The notes: generated by a model from the sequence alone, not told the origin. A stretch of 64,000 nucleotides of DNA from Hirschia litorea (GCF_042665075.1 NZ_JBHTBR010000004.1:186001-250000); one strand, 5' to 3'. Positions 9,584 to 18,896 are shown, counted from the first letter of the stretch. Numbers and translations: made by a program.

Positions 9584-10909
9584 TTAGAGAACGCTCTCTT
9601 CATTCAATGCTAAAATTGCGCCCGCAAGATATAGTGAACCACACACATACACCATTTCAGGGGCCAGTTCCTTGAGGCGCTCCACCGCATCTTCAAGTGA
9701 AGAGACTGCATCAGCCTTTGCTTTGTTATTGCGCGCAATCTCAGCTAATCGTTGAGGCTCGGCACCCGATCCACCTTCTTGCCCAGCATCCGCTGGCAGA
9801 GGCATCATTACAAACCTCGACACATAAGGTGCAATCGCGGCAATAATTTTTTCTGCATCCTTGTTATTTTGCATTGCCATCAAAATAACAGGCAAAACAT
9901 CATCATCGTGGTGGCGTTTAGCAATCGCATCCGCAAAAGCTTTCGCACCAGCAGGATTGTGCGCCCCATCAATTACAATTTGCGCGCCAATTGATTGCTG
10001 GAATGGACCACGCTTTAAGGACTGCATACGCGCTGGCCATACAGCCTCCCGCAACCCTGCCCCCATTGAGGTTGCATCCACGCCGCGCAAACCAAGCACA
10101 CGCATAGCAGCGCAAGCGCAGGCAGCATTCAGACGTTGATGTGGGCCAGCTAAACCAAGCCACGGAGCTTTTATCTGACCCGCACTATCTTCAAAAACAA
10201 AAGCTTCACCTTCAAGCCAATCTTTCCAATCTCGCCCCGCCAGAATCACATTCGCTGCTTTATCACGTGCTGCTTCAAGTAAAGACTGAGTTGCGTCTTC
10301 CTCAGCTTGCTCACCAATAATGACTGGTGTGTCAGATCGCATAATACCAGCTTTGGTGCGGGCAATTGAGGATATGTCAGACACCCCAAACATTTTCTCA
10401 TGATCCCGTCCAATACTCGTGATAATACAAGCATCTGGTCGCACCATAACGTTTGTCGAATCAAGCTCTCCACCAGCACCAGTCTCTATAATGCAAAAAT
10501 CAGCCTGGATTTGGCTGAATAATAAAAATGCAGCCGCAGTAAGTGCCTCAAAATAGGTTAAATCAACGCCTGTATCTTCCACGCGTTCAAGAGCAGCTAC
10601 CAATTCATCATCCGTCACAAGCCGCCCATTCAAACGAATACGCTCATTGACGCGAATGAGATGAGGTGACGTAAAGACATGCACCCCTAAATCAGATGCT
10701 TCTCCCATAGCTCGCAAAAATGCAGCTACAGACCCTTTACCATTTGTGCCAGCAATATGGATTGTCGGCGGTAATTTATTTTGTGGATCACCCAATATCG
10801 CGAGCGCCTGTTTGATCCTGTCTAGGCCAAACCGGATATCCACACGGCCGCGCGGATCTGTAAAGGCTGCCAAAGCAGCTTTTACCGTATGATCGTCGCC
10901 GCCGCTCAA
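9584..10909 (-). CDS. folC: Bifunctional folylpolyglutamate/dihydrofolate synthase
   Basis: Adds glutamate to dihydropteroate and/or to folates, using ATP, in the cytoplasm. The 441-residue Mur-ligase-type protein shows the P-loop AGTNGKGS at residues 53-60, the FTSPHL segment, and IDGAHNPAG in the C-terminal domain. It starts 2 bases after the accD stop and is the last gene of the leftward trp-accD-folC run, an order common in proteobacteria. Whether it has both activities cannot be decided from sequence. Confidence 0.93.
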   Translation of the reverse strand: MSGGDDHTVKAALAAFTDPRGRVDIRFGLDRIKQALAILGDPQNKLPPTIHIAGTNGKGSVAAFLRAMGEASDLGVHVFTSPHLIRVNERIRLNGRLVTDDELVAALERVEDTGVDLTYFEALTAAAFLLFSQIQADFCIIETGAGGELDSTNVMVRPDACIITSIGRDHEKMFGVSDISSIARTKAGIMRSDTPVIIGEQAEEDATQSLLEAARDKAANVILAGRDWKDWLEGEAFVFEDSAGQIKAPWLGLAGPHQRLNAACACAAMRVLGLRGVDATSMGAGLREAVWPARMQSLKRGPFQQSIGAQIVIDGAHNPAGAKAFADAIAKRHHDDDVLPVILMAMQNNKDAEKIIAAIAPYVSRFVMMPLPADAGQEGGSGAEPQRLAEIARNNKAKADAVSSLEDAVERLKELAPEMVYVCGSLYLAGAILALNEESVL

Positions 10910-10911
10910 GG

Positions 10912-11865
10912 TTATTCTGCTTCCGGCTTCGCTTTGGTTTTAGCCTTGGCTTTCGGTGCTGAAGCTTTTGGAGCTTTCTCTTTTTCTGGTGTAATTTCCG
11001 CCTCTACAGGCTTCACATCCTCTTTGCCATTCATCAGCATAGATAGAATTTTACCAAGTGTTTCAGGTAGTTCACGGCGATCAACCACCATATCTACCAT
11101 GCCACGCTCACGCAAAAACTCTGAACGTTGGAAACCTTCAGGAAGTTTTTCACGGATAGTTTGCTCAATCACACGCGCACCGGCAAAAGCGATCATAGCT
11201 TCTGGCTCACCAATGTGAATATCGCCAAGCATCGCATATGACGCAGCCACACCACCTGTTGTTGGGTCGGTCAACACCACAATATACGGCAAACCCGCAT
11301 CTTTAAGCTCTGAAATGGCGATCGTTGTGCGTGGCATTTGCATAAGGGATAATGCTCCCTCCTGCATGCGTGCACCACCAGATGCCGTGAATACGATCAA
11401 AGCTGAACGCGTTTTCAGTGCCTCTTCAGCAGCGGTCAGGAAAGCTTCCCCTGCTGCCATACCAAGTGATCCACCCATAAATGCAAAGTCTTGCACAAGG
11501 ATAACGGCGTTCTTGCCACCTACTTTACCAGCAGCAGCAGACATACAATCTTCACGGCCTGTTTTCGCACGTGATGATTTCAAACGATCGACATACTTGC
11601 GGTCATCTTTGAACTTTAGTGGGTCTTTAACCACTTCTGGCAATTCAAGCTCTGTGTAGGAACCTTCGTCAAACATGCTTTTAAAACGCATATCTGGACC
11701 GATACGCAAATGCGCACCAGCTGGCGTTACATACAACGAATTTTCTAGGTCATCCTTGTAAACAAGGTCACCAGATTTAGGACATTTAATCCAAAGATTT
11801 TCCGGCGTATCTTTTTTACCGAAAACGTTTTTCAGGCCCGGTGGCAGATTGGTCAGCCAGCTCAT
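10912..11865 (-). CDS. accD: Acetyl-CoA carboxylase carboxyltransferase subunit beta
   Basis: Beta half of the carboxyltransferase that forms malonyl-CoA for fatty acid synthesis; it pairs with AccA encoded elsewhere. The crotonase-fold core is clear (FTASGGARMQEG, TDPTTGGVAASYAMLGD). The N-terminal zinc ribbon of the E. coli protein is degenerate: only one cysteine of the CxxC...CxxC set remains (LWIKCPKSGD), a pattern recalled from other alphaproteobacterial AccD proteins. The last 30 or so residues form a Lys/Ala/Glu-rich tail. A GGGAGTG precedes the ATG. It lies between trpA (33 bases with the track-length start, longer with the chosen one) and folC (2 bases). Confidence 0.95.
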   Translation of the reverse strand: MSWLTNLPPGLKNVFGKKDTPENLWIKCPKSGDLVYKDDLENSLYVTPAGAHLRIGPDMRFKSMFDEGSYTELELPEVVKDPLKFKDDRKYVDRLKSSRAKTGREDCMSAAAGKVGGKNAVILVQDFAFMGGSLGMAAGEAFLTAAEEALKTRSALIVFTASGGARMQEGALSLMQMPRTTIAISELKDAGLPYIVVLTDPTTGGVAASYAMLGDIHIGEPEAMIAFAGARVIEQTIREKLPEGFQRSEFLRERGMVDMVVDRRELPETLGKILSMLMNGKEDVKPVEAEITPEKEKAPKASAPKAKAKTKAKPEAE

Positions 11866-11898
11866 CTGGACACTCCCTGTACTCTATAAATACTCATA

Positions 11899-12723
11899 TT
11901 AAGATCGTCCCTCAGCAATAGCTTCAGCAAGGGTTTTCACAAGTGCGCCCATACGTTTAGGAGCATCTGAAGGTACGCCCGCCTCAATCGCCGCGCGTAC
12001 TTCTTCCACAATAGCCGATCCAACGACAACCCCATCTGCTAGACGGGAAAATTCAGCAGCCTGCTCGGGCGTCTTCACACCAAAACCAACAGCTACAGGC
12101 AGTCCAGATGCCCCTTTGGCACGGTCAACACCTGCTTTAATATCGGTTTGAACACCCGTTCCCGCGCCCGTGATTCCGGCAACAGAAACATAATAGACGA
12201 ATCCAGACGATCCATCCGCAACCACTTTCATGCGGTCTTGCGTCGTTGTCGGTGTCGCAAGACGAATCACAGCAAGCTGTAAATCACCCAATGCGGTGCG
12301 GAGTTCAGCGTCTTCCTCAGGCGGCAAATCCACAGTAATCACACCATCAACGCCAACATCTGCGGCCGCTTCCGCGAAAGCTTGATAGCCCATTTTATGA
12401 ATTGGGTTTGCATACCCCATAATAATAATCGGCGTGTCTTGGTTCGTTTCACGAAAACGCTTCGCAACGCTTAGAACGTCCGCCAGCTTTGTTCCCGCTT
12501 TAAGCGAACGTTGCGCTGCTTTTTGAATTGCAGGTCCATCTGCCATTGGGTCCGTAAAAGGTGCTCCCAGCTCAATTATATCCGCACCATTTGCAGCCAG
12601 CGCCTTTACAGCTTCAAAGGATGTTTCAAGATCAGGATCACCACACATCATATACGCCACAAACGCTGCGCGGTTTTGTGTTTTTGCTTTTTCAAAAGCT
12701 GCAGAAATACGTGAAATAGGCAT
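11899..12723 (-). CDS. trpA: Tryptophan synthase alpha chain
   Basis: Cleaves indole-3-glycerol phosphate to indole and glyceraldehyde 3-phosphate and passes indole to TrpB. The TIM barrel carries both catalytic acids: the Glu in IELGAPFTDPMADGP and the Asp in DGVITVDLPPEE. The phosphate-binding VGFGVKTPEQ is also present. The start at 12723 (MPISRISAAF) matches family N termini and lies 5 bases after the cutA stop. An upstream ATG at 12756 would add 11 unusual residues and overlap cutA. It belongs to the trpF-trpB-cutA-trpA-accD-folC run. Confidence 0.95.
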   Translation of the reverse strand: MPISRISAAFEKAKTQNRAAFVAYMMCGDPDLETSFEAVKALAANGADIIELGAPFTDPMADGPAIQKAAQRSLKAGTKLADVLSVAKRFRETNQDTPIIIMGYANPIHKMGYQAFAEAAADVGVDGVITVDLPPEEDAELRTALGDLQLAVIRLATPTTTQDRMKVVADGSSGFVYYVSVAGITGAGTGVQTDIKAGVDRAKGASGLPVAVGFGVKTPEQAAEFSRLADGVVVGSAIVEEVRAAIEAGVPSDAPKRMGALVKTLAEAIAEGRS

Positions 12724-12728
12724 AAATT

Positions 12729-13049
12729 CTATGACTTCGTGTTTGTGGTTAGCCAATCTGCATAGCGCGCATTTGATTCAATGCAAGGCAATGCAAGTAT
12801 TGCGGGAATTTCGTGCGGATGCATATCGATCACTTCTGCTTCGATTTTGCTATAATTATCTTGTGGTGCTTTTGCCCAAACGACCCATTCGTCTTCTCGA
12901 ACAAGCTCATCCTCCCACATATAGACCGCCTCAACAGGTCCATCGATATTTACGCAACCAGCCAATTTCTTGACAATCAGCGTTTCACCAATAGCGGCAG
13001 CGCATCGGTCATCTGGGCAATTAATACGAATGAGAAGAATGTTTGCCAT
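12729..13049 (-). CDS. cutA: Divalent-cation tolerance protein CutA
   Basis: Small trimeric protein of the CutA1 family, historically linked to copper tolerance; its biochemical role is unsettled. The 106 residues include the family core CVNIDGPVEAVYMWEDEL and the later EDEWVVWAKA and HPHEIPAILALP segments. It sits exactly between trpB (its ATG abuts the trpB stop) and trpA (5 bases), so it must be co-transcribed and probably translationally coupled with the two tryptophan synthase subunits. trpB and trpA are normally adjacent, so this placement is unusual. Confidence 0.93.
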   Translation of the reverse strand: MANILLIRINCPDDRCAAAIGETLIVKKLAGCVNIDGPVEAVYMWEDELVREDEWVVWAKAPQDNYSKIEAEVIDMHPHEIPAILALPCIESNARYADWLTTNTKS

Positions 13050-14264
13050 CTAATCAATATCAATCCCAAGGTGACCCGCGACGGAAAATACATCTTTATC
13101 ACCGCGACCACATAGGTTCATGATGATAAGACCATCTTTTCCAAGCTCTTTGGCAACATCCCCCACCCGCGCAATCGCATGCGCTGGCTCAAGAGCTGGG
13201 ATAATACCTTCTAGACGTGTACAGAGCTGGAAAGCATCAAGCGCTTCCTTGTCAGTACAAGTCAGGTACTCGGCACGACCGGTATCTTTAAGGAATGAAT
13301 GCTCGGGTCCAATGCCCGGATAGTCCAACCCAGCAGAGATTGAGTGCGCATCTATAATCTGACCGTCATCATCTTGCAGAAGATATGTACGATTTCCGTG
13401 TAAAATACCCGGCTCACCACCATTCAATGCAGCGGCATGTTCACCTGTCTCAATTCCATGGCCCGATGCTTCCACACCTATCATACGCACGCTCTCATCC
13501 TCTAGGAATGGATGGAACAAGCCAATAGCATTTGACCCCCCACCAATACACGCCATTACAACATCTGGAAGACGCCCTTCGCGTTCTAGAATTTGTGCTT
13601 TGGCTTCACGCCCAATAACAGATTGAAAATCACGTACCATTTCTGGGTAAGGATGTGGACCAGCCGCCGTTCCAATAACATAGAATGTATCATGGACATT
13701 GGTTACCCAATCACGCAGCGCTTCATTCATTGCGTCTTTCAACGTCCCCGTTCCCGATGACACAGGAACAATCTCAGCACCCAACAATTTCATCCGGAAA
13801 ACATTGGGTTTTTGGCGCTCAACGTCTGTTGCACCCATAAACACAGTACAGGGTAGCCCAAAACGCGCACAGATCGTCGCTGTGGCCACGCCGTGCTGTC
13901 CCGCACCCGTCTCAGCAATAATGCGTGTCTTCCCCATACGCAGAGCTAACAGCACCTGCCCAAGGCAATTGTTTACCTTGTGCGAACCCGTGTGGTTTAG
14001 CTCATCTCTCTTGAAGTAAATTTTCGCGCCATCAAAATGCTCGGTCAAACGTTCAGCATAATACATTGCTGACGGACGGCCCACATAATCCTGCATCAAA
14101 CCACGATAGAGTTTCTCAAACTCAGGATCAGCTTTAGCGGCATTATATTCTTTTTCGAGGTCCAGAATAAGCGGCATAAGTGTTTCGGCAACATAACGTC
14201 CACCAAACTCACCAAAGCGCCCGCTTTCGTCTGGCCATTTATCCCAAGTATTGCGCGTGTCCAT
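13050..14264 (-). CDS. trpB: Tryptophan synthase beta chain
   Basis: PLP enzyme that condenses indole with serine to give tryptophan. The 404-residue protein has the PLP lysine in HTGSHKVNN (K96), the glycine-rich phosphate loop GGGSNAIG, and the family start WPDESGRFGEFGGRYVAETL. A GGAAG precedes the ATG. It lies 127 bases downstream of trpF and directly abuts cutA, so the alpha/beta complex partner TrpA is one gene further on. Confidence 0.97.
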   Translation of the reverse strand: MDTRNTWDKWPDESGRFGEFGGRYVAETLMPLILDLEKEYNAAKADPEFEKLYRGLMQDYVGRPSAMYYAERLTEHFDGAKIYFKRDELNHTGSHKVNNCLGQVLLALRMGKTRIIAETGAGQHGVATATICARFGLPCTVFMGATDVERQKPNVFRMKLLGAEIVPVSSGTGTLKDAMNEALRDWVTNVHDTFYVIGTAAGPHPYPEMVRDFQSVIGREAKAQILEREGRLPDVVMACIGGGSNAIGLFHPFLEDESVRMIGVEASGHGIETGEHAAALNGGEPGILHGNRTYLLQDDDGQIIDAHSISAGLDYPGIGPEHSFLKDTGRAEYLTCTDKEALDAFQLCTRLEGIIPALEPAHAIARVGDVAKELGKDGLIIMNLCGRGDKDVFSVAGHLGIDID

Positions 14265-14391
14265 GACGAAACTTCCTTCTAAACCAATAATCTGTTGTCA
14301 GTTAGCGTGATCACAGCCAATGCGCTACGCTTAAAGCAAAATTCTTGTAAAAAACATCTGCCACTAGGTACAGCCACACATTGTGCGGCAT

Positions 14392-15033
14392 TTATTCAAA
14401 TCTAGCAGCTTTGATGAATGCTTCGACTTTCTTCTCATCTTTTACGCCGGGTTGAGCCTCAACGCCAGACGAGACGTCTACCATTTTTGCACCAGATTGA
14501 GAAATTGCAATTTGCACATTTTCAGCATCCAATCCACCCGCCAAAAACCAAGGCACAGGCGCGCGAAAGCCCTGCATTATTTCCCAGTTGAAGCGCGTTC
14601 CATTCCCGCCGGGCAATTTATCATCTGCCTTTGGTTTTGCATCAAACAACACATAATCATAGCAGCGCATTTCTTCTTGCGTAGGAAGATCACCTGTGAG
14701 CGATACGGAGTAAGCACGCATGATTTTTAGATCATGCCTCACAGCTCGGACCTGAGCCAGCATATCTGCATCCAAAGCGCCATGTACTTGAATGCCCGCA
14801 ACGCTAGGCAGATCTTGCGCTATCTTTAGAAGTAATTCCACGCTTGGCTTTGCTAACACGACCCAAGAAAAAGCCTTCTTCCCGACAAAATGGGCCAGCT
14901 CCTCTATACGGGCTAACTCCAAATGGCGCGGACTTTTAGGAAAATGTACAAAGCCAACATGATCGGCACCCGCATCGATAGCGGTTTCAATCATCGCTTC
15001 TTGCTTTAGGCCACAAATTTTCACTGTATTCAT
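14392..15033 (-). CDS. trpF: Phosphoribosylanthranilate isomerase
   Basis: Isomerises N-(5'-phosphoribosyl)anthranilate in tryptophan biosynthesis. The 213-residue TIM barrel begins with the signature KICGLK (catalytic Cys) and DHVGFVHFPKSPRH, and has the second catalytic Asp in YVLFDAKP and the ending FLAGGLDAENV. First gene of the leftward trp run; the other trp genes (E, G, D, C) are not in the window. A 127-base gap to trpB could hold a second promoter, but no clear motif was found. Confidence 0.95.
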   Translation of the reverse strand: MNTVKICGLKQEAMIETAIDAGADHVGFVHFPKSPRHLELARIEELAHFVGKKAFSWVVLAKPSVELLLKIAQDLPSVAGIQVHGALDADMLAQVRAVRHDLKIMRAYSVSLTGDLPTQEEMRCYDYVLFDAKPKADDKLPGGNGTRFNWEIMQGFRAPVPWFLAGGLDAENVQIAISQSGAKMVDVSSGVEAQPGVKDEKKVEAFIKAARFE

Positions 15034-15105
15034 AGACTTACATCACCGACAGAAAATTTTGACCAAATATATATACAGTACACAAAGAATACTACGCGTA
15101 TAAAA

Positions 15106-15136
15106 CAGAAAAGGCGACCATTCAGGCCGCCCTTTC
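15106..15136 (-). terminator. Intrinsic terminator downstream of mscL
   Basis: Read on the minus strand, AAAGGGCGGCC pairs with GGTCGCCTTTT across a TGAAT loop (one G-T pair) and runs into a T-rich tail. It lies about 40 bases after the mscL stop. Confidence 0.7.
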
Positions 15137-15177
15137 GTAATCTACTCATGACTCTACATGAGTTAATCTATAAACGA

Positions 15178-15585
15178 CTATTTCGCGCGAAGCAAGTCTC
15201 TGATTTCAGTAAGAAGAACCTCTTGAGCAGGCGGTGCTTCCGGCTCAGCTGGTGCTTCTTCCTCTTTTTTCTTGAGGTTGTTCATACCCTTGATCACAAA
15301 GAACACTGCCAAAGCTACGATCAAGAATGAAATAGTGTTGTTAATGAACACACCATAGCTCATTGCAACGGCTTCTGTTCCTGCTTCCGCATCGGCTGGC
15401 TTCAATATGTATTTCAAGTTAGCAAAATCAACGCCGCCCAATAGCAAACCAATTGGCGGCATGATGATGTCAGTCACAAATGACTTCACCACAGTTGCGA
15501 ATGCGCCACCCATGATGAAACCAACAGCCATATCGACAAGGTTGCCCTTCATCGCAAATTCTTTAAATTCGGAAATCATGCCCAT
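15178..15585 (-). CDS. mscL: Large-conductance mechanosensitive channel
   Basis: Inner-membrane pentameric channel that opens under membrane tension during osmotic downshock. The 135-residue protein has the signature start EFKEFAMKGNLVDMAVGFIMGGAF, TM1, a periplasmic loop, TM2 (NNTISFLIVALAVFFVIKGMN) and a charged, Pro/Glu-rich cytoplasmic tail ending in LLTEIRDLLR. An AGGGG lies about 7 bases before the ATG. It is a single-gene unit with its own terminator, sitting between trpF and the esterase gene. Confidence 0.95.
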   Translation of the reverse strand: MGMISEFKEFAMKGNLVDMAVGFIMGGAFATVVKSFVTDIIMPPIGLLLGGVDFANLKYILKPADAEAGTEAVAMSYGVFINNTISFLIVALAVFFVIKGMNNLKKKEEEAPAEPEAPPAQEVLLTEIRDLLRAK

Positions 15586-15717
15586 AATTTTACCCCTAAA
15601 ACTATGACTCTAACGCCATTGTTCGAATCATTTGTAACCTCAAACTACACATTTGAAATTCCACCGCAACACTCCTATGCAGAGGCTTCTGAGGAAGGCG
15701 AAGCCTCTACACTTTCA

Positions 15718-16722
15718 TTATTCCATTCTATATTGCTTGAAGAACGACCATAATTCTTCGGTCGCCTTAAAATCCTGAGATGTATTTCCCAATCGCGGCG
15801 CAGGTTTATTTCCCGGCCAAGTATGCCCACCATTTTCGATAAAATAATATTCAACGCTCGCCCCGTTGCGACAACCCGAATACTTATAGTGCGTTGTACG
15901 TGTTTGATCAGCCTTATCAACATCCGCAAGCTGGCGAACCTCAGGCTGCACTGAACACGCATACGCATTTATAAACATATCAAGCGTTTCCTGCACAGGA
16001 CGGGAATTATTAGTTCGCCCCTGCTCAGGTGGGAGTTCATCTTTCTCACCGTGAATGAAAGCAATTGGCGTGACGTCTGAAGGAACACAGTCTGTGTGAG
16101 CAGTAGAGCCGACACCTGCAACAGATGCCATCGCAGTGAAAACATCCCCCGCCTCACAAACCAAACGAGACACCATCATACCACCATTCGAGAAGCCCGC
16201 TACATAAACACGTTTTGGATCAGTACCGTAATCTGCATGAACCCTATCAACAACATGCTTTAGAAAGCCGACATCATCCACACCGGTCTCCATATTCAAA
16301 GCGTTCCAATGGGTTACCGCTTTCCCCCTCCATTCAACGCTGGCCCCTTGAGGATAAACGACAACAAAATTTTCTCGATCACCTACCTCCTCCCAACGCT
16401 GGCTCTTCATCAGTGAATGATTGGTGCCGGGGCGCCCATGAAGAGACATTACGAGTGCTGATTTTTCGTTAGGAGTATAATTTGGCGGAATATGAACAAT
16501 ATAACTTCGCTCTAAGCCATCATAGGAAAGCTCATATTCTATATTCCCATTCTCATCATGCCCCAGGACAGCCACCCCCAATACTGCCGAATTGGCGTCA
16601 TCAGAGGATACACTCCGGGATTTATGTTCATCGTTACCGGAATTGCCTGCTGCGCATCCCGCGAAGAGAAGGCCAAAAACACAAATTGAATTTCTGAATA
16701 TATTTTTCGAACGATAAAGCAC
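15718..16722 (-). CDS. Lipoprotein alpha/beta-hydrolase, PHB depolymerase/feruloyl esterase-like
   Basis: Secreted lipoprotein esterase of the LpqC/poly(3-hydroxybutyrate) depolymerase-like family (COG3509 type). It has a signal peptide with lipobox LFAGC (C23), the oxyanion segment LHGRPGTN, the nucleophile in VAGFSNGGMM (S178), and a C-terminal catalytic His in ENGGHTWPG. Translation starts at a GTG with GGAGG six bases upstream; no earlier ATG fits. The substrate may be a polyester or an aryl ester. phaB/phaR elsewhere in the window show that the organism handles PHB, but an exported lipoprotein would act on external polymer. Confidence 0.85.
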   Translation of the reverse strand: MLYRSKNIFRNSICVFGLLFAGCAAGNSGNDEHKSRSVSSDDANSAVLGVAVLGHDENGNIEYELSYDGLERSYIVHIPPNYTPNEKSALVMSLHGRPGTNHSLMKSQRWEEVGDRENFVVVYPQGASVEWRGKAVTHWNALNMETGVDDVGFLKHVVDRVHADYGTDPKRVYVAGFSNGGMMVSRLVCEAGDVFTAMASVAGVGSTAHTDCVPSDVTPIAFIHGEKDELPPEQGRTNNSRPVQETLDMFINAYACSVQPEVRQLADVDKADQTRTTHYKYSGCRNGASVEYYFIENGGHTWPGNKPAPRLGNTSQDFKATEELWSFFKQYRME

Positions 16723-16790
16723 AATGAACCTCCAACTTTGCAGAGGCTCATTTAGGCACCTAATTGCTAATAAAGCAACATCAGGTATCG

Positions 16791-17090
16791 TTATCTGTCT
16801 TCTGGGTCTTCACCATTATTTAAGCGTGCACGCAATTCTTTACCCGCCTTAAAAAAGGGTACGAATTTTTGTTCCACGCTAACGGATTGACCTGTTCGTG
16901 GATTGCGTCCGGCGCGCGCATCACGCTTGCGAACCGAAAAAGCACCAAAGCCACGAAGTTCCACGCGGTCTCCTGCTTCCAGGGCCGCCGCGATGTCATC
17001 AAGAATAACATCCACAATACGTTCCACTTCACGTGGGCGTACTTCGGGACGTTCTTCGGATAGACGTAATATGAGTTCTGAACGGAGCAT
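16791..17090 (-). CDS. ihfB: Integration host factor beta subunit
   Basis: DNA-bending HU/IHF family subunit. From MLRSELILRLSEERPEV the sequence follows IHF-beta, with VELRGFGAFSVRKRDARAGRNPRTG forming the DNA-binding arm. The ATG at 17090 is chosen: a longer reading from 17126 would begin inside the rpsA terminator hairpin and add 12 non-family residues. About 100 residues, as expected. It follows rpsA, the usual order. Confidence 0.93.
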   Translation of the reverse strand: MLRSELILRLSEERPEVRPREVERIVDVILDDIAAALEAGDRVELRGFGAFSVRKRDARAGRNPRTGQSVSVEQKFVPFFKAGKELRARLNNGEDPEDR

Positions 17091-17105
17091 GACGTTATGT
17101 TGAAA

Positions 17106-17142
17106 TGAAAAAGGCCCAAAAAGCAAGTACTTCTCGGGCCTT
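17106..17142 (-). terminator. Intrinsic terminator between rpsA and ihfB
   Basis: On the minus strand AAGGCCC pairs with GGGCCTTTTT over an 18-base loop, right after rpsA and ending just before the ihfB start. It should limit read-through from the highly expressed rpsA, so ihfB would depend on partial read-through or a promoter inside this short gap. Confidence 0.8.
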
Positions 17143-17195
17143 ATCGTTAATTTTTTATCGGAATCGCGATTCCGACCACCTTTTTAGCGGGTGAA

Positions 17196-18896
17196 CTATT
17201 CTTTTTCTTCGCTTGTGTTGAAAGCCGCGCTCAAAATATCACCAAGAGACGCACCTGATTCGGCTGAACCATATTGCTCTACAGCTTCTTTCTCTTCGCG
17301 AATCTCAAGCGCTTTCACTGACAGACCAACGCGGCGTGATGCTTTGTCGAACTGAGTGATAAGAGCGTCCATCTTGTCACCAACTTTGAAACGCTCTGGG
17401 CGTTGCTCAGCACGGTCACGAGATAGGTCAGACTTACGGATGAATGCAGTCATTTCCTGACCTTCATCACCGAAGGAAACTTCGATACCGCCAGTTGTCA
17501 CTTCAGTCACAGTTACAGTCACTGTTTTGTTCTTACGAACGTCTGAAGATTCAATCGGGTCACCAGAAAGCTGCTTGATACCTAGAGAGATACGCTCTTT
17601 CTCAACATCAACATCAAGAACACGTGCTTTAACAGTGTCGCCTTTGTTGAAGTCTTGAATTGCTTCTTCACCAGAACGGTTCCAGTCGATATCGTTGATG
17701 TGAACCATACCGTCAAGCTCAGGGCCAAGACCGATAAACATACCGAACTCAGTGATACCGCGAACTTCACCCTCAACATCAGTACCAGTTGGGTGCTCTG
17801 CAATGAAAGCTTCCCATGGGTTGTTTTGAGTTTGTTTCAGACCAAGAGAGATACGACGCTTGTCGCTGTCTACATCAAGAACCATAACTTCTACTTCTTG
17901 AGAAGAAGAGATGATTTTGCCTGGGTGTAGGTTTTTCTTCGTCCAGCTCATTTCAGAAACGTGGATAAGACCTTCAACACCATCTTCAAGCTCAACGAAC
18001 GCACCGTAGTCAGTGATGTTTGTCACTTTACCGTTCAATTTAGAGCCCAATGGGTATTTCGCTGCAACGCCATCCCATGGGTCTGACATCAATTGCTTCA
18101 TACCAAGAGAGATACGTTGTGTGTCTGGGTTGATCTTGATGATCTGAACTTCAACTTCTTGACCAACTTCCACAACTTGGCTTGGGTGCGATACGCGCTT
18201 CCAAGACATGTCTGTGACGTGGAGAAGACCATCAATTCCGCCAAGGTCAACGAATGCACCGTAATCAGTGATGTTTTTGATCACACCACGACGCTGCTCG
18301 CCCTCACCCATGTTACCCACGATCTCAGCACGTTGCTCAGCACGTGATTCTTCGAGAACCGCACGACGAGATACAACAATGTTTCCGCGTGGGCGGTCCA
18401 TTTTAAGAATAGCAAATGGCTGCTCTTGGTTCATCAAAGGACCAACATCGCGGATTGGACGGATATCAACTTGAGAACCAGGTAGGAATGCGTTTACGCC
18501 GCCAAGGTCAACGGTGAAACCACCTTTAACACGGCCAACAATTGCACCCTTGATAGTTTCTTTAGCAGCGTACTGCCCTTCAAGACGGTTCCATGCTTCT
18601 TCACGGCGTGCTTTATCACGTGAAAGAACAGCATCTCCGAGCGCGTTTTCGATGCGCTCAAGGAAAACTTCAACCAACGCACCAACTTCAGGGCGTTTTT
18701 CATCTTGGGAAAATTCACGAGCCGGAATACGGCCTTCAGTTTTCAATCCGACATCAACAACAACAAAGTCGCTATCTACAGCTGTGACAGTAGCTGGGAT
18801 AACCCGGCCTTCCATCATCTGGCTGCCGGAAAAACTGTCTTCGAACATCGCGGCGAAATCGTCGGTGCTCGGGTTCATCGAGTCTAAGTCAGACAT
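17196..18896 (-). CDS. rpsA: 30S ribosomal protein S1
   Basis: mRNA-binding ribosomal protein with repeated S1 (OB-fold) domains. At least four strong repeats are seen (GVIKNITDYGAFVDLGGIDGLLHVTDMSWKR type, then two KVTNITDYGAF and RGITEFGMF versions), consistent with six S1 domains. The start at 18896 (MSDLDSMNPSTDDF) has GGAG six bases upstream; an earlier ATG at 18977 would add 27 residues without a ribosome site. At 566 residues it matches alphaproteobacterial S1. A lipoprotein gene on the other strand separates it from cmk, its usual neighbour. Confidence 0.96.
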   Translation of the reverse strand: MSDLDSMNPSTDDFAAMFEDSFSGSQMMEGRVIPATVTAVDSDFVVVDVGLKTEGRIPAREFSQDEKRPEVGALVEVFLERIENALGDAVLSRDKARREEAWNRLEGQYAAKETIKGAIVGRVKGGFTVDLGGVNAFLPGSQVDIRPIRDVGPLMNQEQPFAILKMDRPRGNIVVSRRAVLEESRAEQRAEIVGNMGEGEQRRGVIKNITDYGAFVDLGGIDGLLHVTDMSWKRVSHPSQVVEVGQEVEVQIIKINPDTQRISLGMKQLMSDPWDGVAAKYPLGSKLNGKVTNITDYGAFVELEDGVEGLIHVSEMSWTKKNLHPGKIISSSQEVEVMVLDVDSDKRRISLGLKQTQNNPWEAFIAEHPTGTDVEGEVRGITEFGMFIGLGPELDGMVHINDIDWNRSGEEAIQDFNKGDTVKARVLDVDVEKERISLGIKQLSGDPIESSDVRKNKTVTVTVTEVTTGGIEVSFGDEGQEMTAFIRKSDLSRDRAEQRPERFKVGDKMDALITQFDKASRRVGLSVKALEIREEKEAVEQYGSAESGASLGDILSAAFNTSEEKE

